The position numbers were made by a program, and so were the translations under genes. 64,000 nucleotides of DNA from Euonymus europaeus (taxonomy: Eukaryota; Streptophyta; Magnoliopsida; Celastrales; Celastraceae), in contig OY756967.1 in the NCBI GenBank assembly GCA_963580455.1, positions 7,276,501 to 7,340,500 of the forward strand. Reading direction: 5' to 3'. Numbering within the stretch: the stretch's first letter is position 1; every line of letters begins with the position of its first letter. This document shows, piece after piece, positions 47,992 to 57,234 of this stretch. The notes beneath the pieces are model-generated. The model was not told the origin of the DNA, did not search any database, and worked only from the letters and a program-made list of their open reading frames with translations.

Positions 47992-48994
47992 TTATAGCCT
48001 GGAACATCCATGTCGAGGGTTATCGATCGTGGAAGTAAAAAATCAAAGACGAGATCCAATGACAAAGGCCATCCTGAACAGTAGTATTGGATACGCATTT
48101 TGTTTCCTTTTCTTATTTGCACATTCCTGAGCAAAATGACCAAAATCTTGACATTCAAAACGCTTGATTTTCTTAAAATCCTTACCTGATTTTTCTTCTT
48201 TCTTTGTGTTACTCGTTGATGATTCATCCTTTTTCAACTCTTGAGGCTTTCTGTTCTTCATAATTTTCTTAAAATTTTTGTTAGTAAAGCAAATTCATCA
48301 AGAAATTCATCAAAATCATTTGTGGATTTAAGAGCAATACCTTTTGACTTATGTTGAGATAGAAAGTTTATCTCGTAAGTATGAAAAGATTCTACCAATT
48401 CCTCAACCTTGATAGAATCAAGATCTTCCCTCTTCAATAGCTGCCACTTTCACCATGAACCTTTCTAGAAGAGATCTTAGATCTTTCTAACAATCTTATT
48501 TTGAGGAACGGGCTCACCAAGAGTACAGGACGAATTAGAAAGATCACTTAACGTAGCATAGAACTTATCAAAACTCTTATTTTTCTCCATTCTAAGAGTC
48601 TCAAACAAAGTAGTTATACGCTGTAACATAACATTTTTTTACCGTAGTTGTTCCTTCATGTGTAACCTCTAACAAATCCCAAGCCATCTTAGCAATTTCG
48701 CAATGTGAGATTCTATGAAATTCATCCAGGGTCAATGCTAAGAATAACGCATTGATTTCTTTGCTATTTCAACCTGTATTGTCAAAATCAGTTTTCAACC
48801 ACGTATTAACAGGCTTAGGAATCTCCTTACCTTCTAAATCAGTACTTGTTGGTAAAACATAACCATGAACGACAGAGAGCCAAACTCATTCATCTATAGA
48901 TTTTAGATAACCTCTCATGGAAGCTTTCCAATATGAGTAGTTTGAACCATCAAAGTGTGGTATTTGATTCATACGAGTTTTCATACTGAAACCT
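47992..48994 (-). pseudogene. Ty1-copia gag remnant (UBN2 type), unit 2
   Basis: Colinear with 18805-19806, ending in the same CCHC-like FECQDFGHFAQEC. The primer-binding site lies at 48995-49006. Confidence 0.83.
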
Positions 48995-49008
48995 GCTCTG
49001 ATACCACT

Positions 49009-49669
49009 TGAAAGTTGGTGATTCTCACCTAGATCGTTAGTCAACAAAATGGAAAAAAAATGCGGAAAAATATCAAAAGAAACAATACCGAGCTTTTACG
49101 AGGAAAGCCCAACCTGAAAAAAAATCTCGAGTCTATAAGCGACCAACCTCGAAAAACAATCCACTAAACTTGAATCAAGAGTACAACCCTATCTTTAACC
49201 TAAAGATATTGCTTGTACATCTCATCCCGTGTTTGTTTCACTCATCACTCAACCTCACAAGGTAAAACTCACTTTTGGAACCCCCAAAAGCCCTCACTCC
49301 CACGAACACCGCACGTCTTTGTGAGTTGTACACAAATACAAAATAACCTCACTACAATTCTCTCTCTAAACTAGAATGCTCAAGAACTCACTTACACAAA
49401 TGATTATGAGAGAATAAAAAACACGAAGGATAAAACATCACCTGAAATTATCCAAGCAAATGATCATTATCACTTTAAATATGCATGGCATTATCACAAC
49501 ATGAGAAGATAGAATCATGCAAGTTCACGTCATAATTATCACTTGTAATTAACTAGTTCATGCATTGACCATGTAATATAGGCAAAGTCCACTATGTAAA
49601 ACACACATTTAATCATGCAATAAAAAACGTGCTCACAATTGTCACCAGTATCTCACAAATATTCCAACA
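49009..49669 (-). repeat. 5' LTR of truncated copia element, unit 2 (661 bp)
   Basis: Counterpart of 19821-20480, with a handful of substitutions and a one-base insertion near 49569. Confidence 0.8.
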
Positions 49670-50693
49670 TTTTGTGATAGAGAAAACTATCACACATAAT
49701 ATGATAGTTGGCTATATATGATTGGTGCACTATTTGATTCAATTCATAGGTGTAATTACATAAGATATTCACATAGATTTTCGATCATAACTTCACAAGT
49801 ACCACATTTGATTGAGGTCAAATATTTAAAGGTGTGTAATTTTATAGTTTGATGCTCTTCCCTAATCAGTGGGAGAAAAACAATACTTTATCAATTTCCT
49901 ATTGGGGATGGAGTAAGAGTGAGAATCATTCATTCCATTGTTTGATTGATTTTGAATGATTGAAATCTCAAACTCATCTTACCATCACTCTCTTTACGGG
50001 ACATTTGATTGACATTTAGTCTAGAGAAAAGAAAAATAAGATAAGAATAACTAATTCCCTTGTTTAGTTGAGTTTGGGAGGGCGAAATTTCATACTCATC
50101 TTACTCTCATTCTCCCTCATAGAGATTGAATTTTGATGTTTAAAAGATTATTCTGTCCCTTTTATATTAATAAGTAATTACAACAATCAAATTAATTAAT
50201 TTTAATTTTAATTTTAATTTTAATTTTTTGAGTAGGGGATTAAGGATTGGGGATTCAAACTCAATCCTTATAAGAAGAGTCGATCCTTATATGCATAATA
50301 ATTGCCGCTAAACCACAATCTAATATGAAAACTGTACAATAAAAAATTTAACATTTATATTCACTTTTCATTTCATATTAAATATGACAATGCTTATTTC
50401 ACACTCACACTTACACTCATTGAACTATGAAACAAGTACCTCGTTACTTCCTCGTCATGCAATTCAATAAAAATCTAATTTATTGATCCAAAATCAACTA
50501 AATTTTTTTTCCCTAGCATTTCAATCGAACACGAAAACAACCAATGGAATAAAGAAAAATTACACTGAATTCCTCCCCTCCAAAACTACAGTTGTCATCA
50601 TCTCTTTATGCTTGCTCCTTATTTTTTGAATCCATGAAAACACAGTTACTTCTTCATTACCTCCATAATCTGGAATCATGTTGACAACAATTC
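49670..50693. other. Non-coding spacer with empty copia target site, unit 2
   Basis: Colinear with 20481-21349 and then 26337-26488. The single ACAAC at 50537-50541 is the unoccupied target of the young copia element of unit 1. No gene recognised. Confidence 0.85.
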
Positions 50694-53588
50694 TCAATCA
50701 TATATCGGAACGGTAGTAGTATTAGGCAATCGTCGACCACCCATGAATGAGCTGAACAGATGCAGAGCTCTTGATGGCTGTGCATATGGAACCATATGAG
50801 AAGCCCATCTGACCGTAGCAAAAGTCAATAAATTACCATACTCGATCACCCAACCTCCGACCTGTGTTATACAACTTAAAAACATTCAGACAGACCACAA
50901 ACCTGAAACCAGAAATATATGAAATTGTTGGTAAGTCGTAATATGTTGTCAGGTACCTGACTATTGTGAAACCAAGCTCCATAAGGTACGGTAATCTTGA
51001 ATTTTAGATCTTGAGCTAGATCGCGGATATGTGTCCGGGAGCCCATCAATGGCCCAACCGAATCTTGATCGCCACTGCATCGACATAAATGTGCATTGTA
51101 TTATATTCAGAGCTCCAATAATGTTAAACACTCACTTGTGCCAGAGGTATTTTACCTGAACACCAAAACTGGTATATGATTTTGAATTATCCTTTTGAGC
51201 ACTGGAAGTATGTTCATAGCAAAATCGGGGGCACTATAATTTAATACTCTGTCCAATCGACATAAAAATAGAAAGATGAGTTATACAAATGTACCATTGA
51301 ATGAATTTCAGAGACTAAATTTACAGAAGAGTTCGAATGGTATCAAGAAAACAAGCTGGCTGAAGTAAGGATTAATTAAAGGGAGATTCCATTTTTGTCC
51401 ACTAGTTGGTGTAAACTGAAATGTATAATTTTGGAACTCACAATGATTACACAAGAAGTGATAAAAATCTTACGTTTTCACTGTGAAGAATAGAAAGAAA
51501 AGCAAGCCTTTCTCTTCTTTCTTCTTTTCTTGGGCTAGGAGAAGAAACATAAATATTACTTACCCACCGCACATAGACCAGCCATAAGGTAAGCCAGTCT
51601 TATTTGCATGAAGAGCCCTTTGGACCTCGGGAAGGTTGAAATAGAAATGTCCTTCATACGTCAGACATACATCGACACCTACGCTTATCTTGGTCACCTT
51701 CACATATTTTCAACAAAACTGTTTAGAAGATACTTAAAGAAGTATGCATGTCAATAAGAAAACAATGAAGAACCCAAGTAAAAAATTGAGCATACCACTT
51801 TCCGCAATCTCAGCTCTTGCTCTGCAATAGATGGATAGCAAACATCAAGGATTACATCATAATTGTCTATGTAATCACCAACAATACGATTGGCTTCGGC
51901 AATGGCATCGGTGCATGTTTGTGTTAGATTATGAGGACTTTCAATGACATAGTCGTCAAAATCACATTCATTCATGATAGTAAGGCCAACTTTGTCAGAA
52001 ATCATGCCATGGGACCAGAAGTATTCATATGTTGCAGAAAGATCCTTATCGAGCCCGAGGAGAGGATTTCCAATCTAATAAGAGAAATCACAAATCAATT
52101 ATCCAATGGATAAACAAGAGTTGAAGAATAGACACGATATTATTCAGTATGAACCACACAGCTAGATTTGCTTACGGCTACTCCTCTGATATTGAATTTG
52201 AAACCAGAAGACTGAGCATTATAGTCCAGCAAAACATCAGCAAGCTGTGGAATATAGTGCCCTGAGATGATAGCATACACAAATATAAGGAACTGGGAAA
52301 AAAATATAGTAGTACAAAAAACTGTTACACAGTGGATCTTTACTTCTCAAGCTAATGGTTAAATTGAGCAATTTTCTTCCATAAGCCTGATATCCTCTAT
52401 CACGAAAAGAGAGGAAATTTTTAACAAATAATTTTCTATAATTCCGATTTTATTTCCTAATCAGTGAATAGCATCTTAACAACAAACAAGCAGTGTATAT
52501 TAAATTTTTAATTAGTGGAAAAGACAGGTGATTAAATTTAAAAGCGGAAAATCCTACAACTATTTGTCAAACCTGCATAGCTTTCTCCTGTAAGAAACAG
52601 TGCTCTTGATTTGAATTCTGTGAATTTCTCAAACCATTTCAACAAGAATGAGCGCATGTCCCTGGCTGCCAAGAGCAAGAGATGGACCTTGGATGAGTCC
52701 AAATAAGACATTTAGTCAATATTGAATAGGTTAACAAAAATTAATATCATTACCAGTTGAGGCATCTCCAGTAGTATAATCGGAAGTTGTATTCGAGTAC
52801 GACCATCCCACACCAGCAGGAGATTCAACGAAGAGAAGGTTTGATGCTACAACAAATAAAAGAAAAAGAACACACACAAGCGTATAATCAAAATTGTTGG
52901 ACCTTAAATCAGGAACTATATATGTCCTAATTATAATTAGCTTGAGTAGTTTTAGTTAGCATCTCTACCTTTATTCCACGACATTGAATTTCTCCGAAGC
53001 CCTCGACCGTCACCTTTCGGATAAAAAGGACCCAATTCAGTGAAGGCACCTCCACCAACAGAGGAACAACCTGGACCTGAACATGGAAGTTTTGAACATT
53101 TAATTAGCAGTTGCATCCAGGCATTATTTGGGACATCAAAATTTATTCGACTCATACAACGTTATATGAATCATACAGTATTATGAAGCCAAATAGTGTC
53201 AATATTTGTAAAGATATAAATACAGAGATATGTGTCAAAAAAATTTACAAAAATATTAAATAAAATGCCAGGCATTTTTAGTGTGCGTGTGTGAAAGAGA
53301 AATAGAGGGAGAGTGAGAAGAATTAGTACCTCCATTGAGCCAGAGAGTGAGAGGCTTCTTGTCTGGATCTTTCTCTGCCTCAACAAAGTAGTAAAACAAG
53401 CTCCTTCCAGCCCTTACATCCACATCCACATACCCAGCAAATTGCCTGAACCCAACCTTCGGTTGACCAGGCAGCCTCACCACCAGATCCTCAGCTGGAA
53501 ATCCTTCAACCACATTACTCACCAATAACCACCACACACAACCCAAAAACAAAATCAACCACAACCCACCAAAACTACACCTACCCAT
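50694..53588 (-). CDS. SCPL: Serine carboxypeptidase-like protein, copy 3 (complete, Gly440Trp)
   Basis: Exons: 53330-53588, 52969-53076, 52754-52846, 52573-52665, 52176-52261, 51796-52074, 51564-51697, 51156-51248, 50957-51074, 50694-50861. Lengths match copy 2 exactly (476 aa), and all introns are GT-AG. Ser182, Asp386 and His443 are present. Residue 440, in the otherwise conserved VRGASHMVP loop, is Trp (codon at 50805-50807) instead of Gly. Glu241 is Lys (MISDK). Exon 1 has a Lys-to-Arg change. Exons 2-10 are nearly identical to copy 2. Exon 1, intron 1 and the promoter are more diverged from copies 1 and 2. The frame is open, but activity is doubtful because of the bulky change beside the catalytic His. 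Confidence 0.95.
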
Positions 53589-53699
53589 CTCCTAAAACCC
53601 CAAGATACTCACACACAACACTAATCAATCGTTATTGTTCTCTGCACATCATCACAAAAGGAAGAAAAGAAAGGAAAGGAAGCACTAAAAGGCAAAAAG

Positions 53700-53782
53700 C
53701 TTTATAATAATGAAAATGACATGAGAATGTATTGTATCAATATCTTTATCAAACAAATTCTGTCACAACAGCAGAGCACGAG
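53700..53782 (-). promoter_or_regulatory. Putative promoter of SCPL copy 3 (TATA kept, G-box lost)
   Basis: TATAAAG on the minus strand at 53700-53706, at the same distance from the ATG as in the other copies. The G-box position (53777-53782) reads CACGAG instead of CACGTG. Confidence 0.45.
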
Positions 53783-54262
53783 AATCCTGAGCGAAAAGGG
53801 AGGCTAAAATCTCAAAGACCCAAACTGAATTGCAAAAAAGTTTCAGTCTTCATGCATAAACATCCACTCAGAAAAACAATATATATAGAGAGAGGAACTA
53901 GGTTAGCCAGTTTCACGCTGAATTTTGTTGGGTATAGTAGAGTAGAGACTGGAGATAGACGTTGGGGAAGTGTCGTGAAAGATAAAGATCATGGATTTAA
54001 ATAGTGAAAAATCAAATTTGGCATCTGCGAAGATAAAAAAATGTCAAATAAGTCAAAAAAGCTTCCTGATATTGAAAGTTATCCTCCTTTATTGTCCTTG
54101 TTAGGCAGATGAAGATCCATCAGGTTATATTATTATATTTTTCAAAGTTAGAACCACTTGCAGCTCAAGACTTTGTGATGCACGAGCCAATGAATTGGTA
54201 GAATTTGATGGAATCTGAAGCCCACACGCGCGGAGACTCCAAAGTAGCCGTTTCAATGTTGT
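53783..54262. other. SCPL upstream flank, unit 3, up to the LINE
   Basis: Diverged homologue of about 2097-2590. No gene recognised. It ends at the LINE target duplication GCTCACG (54263-54269). Confidence 0.6.
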
Positions 54263-54576
54263 GCTCACGTTTTTTTATAAACGCTACCAATTTATCAAAT
54301 ACTCAAAAACATCAAAGACATCAGTCATAACAATAGCAGAAATAGCTGGAGGAAAATCCTCGACTAAGAACATAACTAAGAACATAGCATAGCAATCTCA
54401 GAAGTAATAATCATTTTTGCCAAGGCATGTGCAGCACCATTGGCCAAACGTTTAGTATGGACAACTTGAAAATTCCAGCATGAAAGAAGGCAACGAATGT
54501 CTTCTATACAGCACCACATGGGAGAAAACAAGGTATAGGAGAGTTGACATGTGTGACCACTGACCGACACTTTATT

Positions 54577-55926
54577 GTGTGTGTGAACTTACCCCAAGTA
54601 TAGGGTATCGGCAAGTAGTATATTCCGGAAGTCCGGAGTCGAGTCTCGAGGAGGAAGTGTTTAAGATTTTTGGAAGTGATTGCAAATCTAATGTACTTAT
54701 GCAATTTCACAATGAATAGCACATATTACATATGAAAATAAATTTGGTCCGATTCAATCGGTAATTTGATTTTCAATTCAAGCAAGTAACGAAATCGATT
54801 CAGTTCAAACAATTAATTAAAGAATTCTAGTCCTAATCCATCATGGTAGATAATCCTCTCTCATGCTCAATGTACCCAAATTCAATCATGCAAGCACAAT
54901 TAAATCAAAAGCATTCAATTAATGAAATTGGACTTGGGTTTATGATGACTTCGATACAAGTGATGTTGATTAGAAAATCTTTGAGATTTAACGATAAATG
55001 CTTAGAATACAACACACCAAATAATATGGATTAATATTCCCCTTTGGGCTTGGCCTAATCGTCAAACTAGATTTACACTCAAAATCTCTCCAACATAACA
55101 ACAACATACTCATTTCTAAACACCCAAGTCACAACTATCAAGAAATCAAAATAAGAATTCCATAACAATGGATTCCATGGCATACATTGAACAATCAAGA
55201 TTCAAATCTACCACCTAGAATTAGGAACTAGAGATAAGGACTACTCACTCATGATCAGATCAATAAACATGCTCATATATATCAAAATCAATATGCTTAC
55301 AAAAACTTTGGATGAAAAACTGAACAAAAGCTTGAGAGAAAGAAAATGCTGGAAAAGCTGCCTCCAATGGTCCATCCCCCTCCAACCCCAAAACTAGGGT
55401 TTTTACCCTTCACTTTTATGTTTAAAACCTATTCTATCCTTACAAATTCATTCCCCATTGGTTACAATCTATATTTCCCCAAAGTGTCCTTCAAAAATTG
55501 ATTTCCTAAATGCAGAATCGCGACCGTCGTCCGGACGGGTTACACTTCCGTCCGGACGAATATTGAATCTGTCTCCTCTCAAGATTAATCCGTCTCGACG
55601 GATTATTATCCATCGGGACGGAACCGTCCGGACGACCAAAAGTGGCGTCCGGACGGATTACTCTTGTTTGCTCTCTGCCTCCGTTTCTTTGTAATCTGTC
55701 CGGACGGCTTCTTTTTGTGTCCGAACGGACCTTCTTAAATTGATGCAAGACCTCCTTTTTTCTTCTCCCTTCAAATGTTCCAATGACTCTTCTAATGATT
55801 TAACTCCATATGAGCCATTTTCTGCAAGATTTAATGGAGACATGGTAAGAAGCTTAACAACAAGTTAAATGAATTATTAAAGCCTAAATACCTCATAATT
55901 CTATTATGAAAATCCCAATTATGAGG
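54577..55926. mobile_element. Unclassified 1350-bp insertion in LINE RNase H
   Basis: Flanked by TATT at 54573-54576 and 55927-55930. Removing the insertion and one TATT restores an uninterrupted RNase H segment. No coding region was recognised. Internal features are a palindrome array (55528-55706) and a perfect 14-bp inverted repeat at the right border. On the minus strand the sequence near the left end (TTGCCGATACCCTATACTTG) resembles LTR or leader sequence of plant gypsy elements, so a solo or defective LTR is possible. TG/CA ends do not coincide with the duplication. Confidence 0.75.
55528..55706. repeat. Array of CGTCCGGACG palindromes
   Basis: Perfect CGTCCGGACG at 55528-55537, 55549-55558, 55625-55634 and 55646-55655, with TGTCCGGACG at 55697-55706. 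Degenerate relatives lie near 55590, 55612 and 55720. The minus-strand open frame over it repeats Arg-Pro-Asp and is unlikely to be coding. Confidence 0.88.
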
Positions 55927-55930
55927 TATT
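55887..55930. repeat. Perfect 14-bp hairpin at insertion border
   Basis: AATACCTCATAATT (55887-55900) and its reverse complement (55917-55930), with a 16-nt loop, overlapping the right-hand TATT duplication. Confidence 0.85.
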
Positions 55931-56123
55931 ATCAACCACCATAGCTGAGTCACTCTCAATACAAATAGCTGAAAAACCCATGTCCATTGGAAACTGCACT
56001 CCCTCGAGAACAGCTTGAGCCTCAGCTTGGACTACATCACTAGTGGGGAGACTCTTCTTCATTAAAGAGCCTAAGATTGCTCTGTTCCAATCTCGTTTAA
56101 TAGCACCTAAACCCACTCCATCC

Positions 56124-57018
56124 TAGGGGTGGCAATTTCACCTGCGGGTTCGGGGCCTTGCGGGTGCCGCTCCGATCAAGGCGGGTTTGGGTACGGGGCC
56201 ATAAACAAGAGATTGTTTGTGGAGCGAAATTCAAGGTATTTAAATAATCCTTAAATGTTTTTTTAAATTATTTTCTTGATCACTTTTCCATTTTAGTTTT
56301 TTTTATGTATTTTGTCTTATCAGAATCAAATCCTACAGTTTCAAAGAATGAAAAATTTGATAATGATTCGGACATGGAGGTAAGATTGCTTTCATGATTT
56401 TTATTGGTTCTTAATTGTTTATTGTACTAACCTCTTATTTATTGCACTATATTCATATCATAGGTGCCGGAGTCTTGCACCACCAACATCAACATAGAGA
56501 ATGCCAATGCTAATCGCAGTAGTTAGTTTGTATTTTGAAGTTTGTTGTATGAGTTAAGTTTGTATCTTGGAGATTGTATTTTGAATATTATGTATTTGCT
56601 TTATTTTTGCTATAATTGTACTACTTTGGTAATTTGTATTTTGGACCTGCCAGGCTTGATGTCTATAGTGAGCAATGATAAACATCATCAAGTACTTTGT
56701 AGGCATTTAGAAGTATAGCTAAAATGTTGTTGCCAATTGTGAAAAGCTGGCAGAAGAGTGTCCTGACATGCATATGCTGATTGATTTTCTTTTGTCTAGT
56801 AGCACCCTAAACTATTGATTTAATCACTTTTGATAGCCTATGTCGATTCCTCTTTAAGCTACTAGCTAAATCAAATTTAACCGGGGATGGGGTCGGGTCT
56901 TGGGGTTCCCTATCCCCGACGGGTTCGGGGTCGAGGATGCCCCGATTTCAAATAGCGAGGATAGGGGTGGGGATGGGGAGGGTATACCCTGCCCCGCCCC
57001 TCCCCGTTGCCATCCCTA
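56124..57018. mobile_element. Non-autonomous hAT-like element (895 bp) in LINE RNase H
   Basis: Terminal inverted repeats TAGGGGTGGCAA / TTGCCATCCCTA. 8-bp target duplication CTCCATCC (56116-56123) / CCCCATCC (57019-57026), with one mismatch. GC-rich subterminal repeats (GCGGGTTCGGGG-like) occur at both ends. Two short exon-like stretches near 56330-56390 and 56462-56525 may be the tail of a lost transposase gene. An internally deleted derivative. Confidence 0.88.
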
Positions 57019-57054
57019 CCCCATCCGGGCTCAGTGCTGTATCACAATTCGCCT

Positions 57055-57168
57055 AGACTACATCCCCTAAAGGGGTTTGCCAAGAAACAAGAGGGGAAGT
57101 TTGAGCTAAGCAGACTACATCCCCTAAAGGGGTTTGCCAAGAAACAAGAGGGGAAGTTTGAGCTAAGC
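57055..57168. repeat. 57-bp tandem duplication in LINE RNase H
   Basis: Two adjacent identical 57-bp copies (57055-57111 and 57112-57168), starting AGACTACATCCCC. 57 is 19 codons, so the duplication is in frame for the minus-strand RNase H. Confidence 0.93.
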
Positions 57169-57234
57169 CTCCACTATTCTCACGTCGGACCCCATGACTA
57201 TTTGAGAAAATAGTGTTGATAGTGTTGGTAGAGG

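Larger units (their letters stand above)
27469..51676. repeat. Tandem array unit 2 (24.2 kb)
   Basis: This is the second full unit, colinear with unit 1. Unit-specific changes are a 2066-bp solo LTR at 31951-34016, about 320 bp missing from the large solo LTR near 38450, one fewer 19-bp subterminal repeat in the hAT element, and no copia insertion at 50537-50541. The left part (to about 28.72 kb) matches unit 3 better than unit 1. The rest matches unit 1. Confidence 0.95.
54376..57168 (-). pseudogene. LINE RNase H domain, split by two insertions
   Basis: Minus-strand pieces in order: VSWQTPLGDVV and ANCDTALSPDG (57020-57168), GLGAIKRDWNRAI through ESDSAMVVDN (55931-56118), and VSVSGHTCQLSYTLFS through VVHTKRLANGAAHALAKM (54376-54572). 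This is the plant LINE C-terminal RNase H fold. The hAT-like element 56124-57018 and the 1350-bp insertion 54577-55926 interrupt it. A stop also lies between GDVV and ANCD. Confidence 0.88.

Noticed and set aside
55506..55748. Minus-strand 80-codon frame with repeated Arg-Pro-Asp
   Set aside because: A by-product of the CGTCCGGACG palindrome array; it has no start context or family resemblance.
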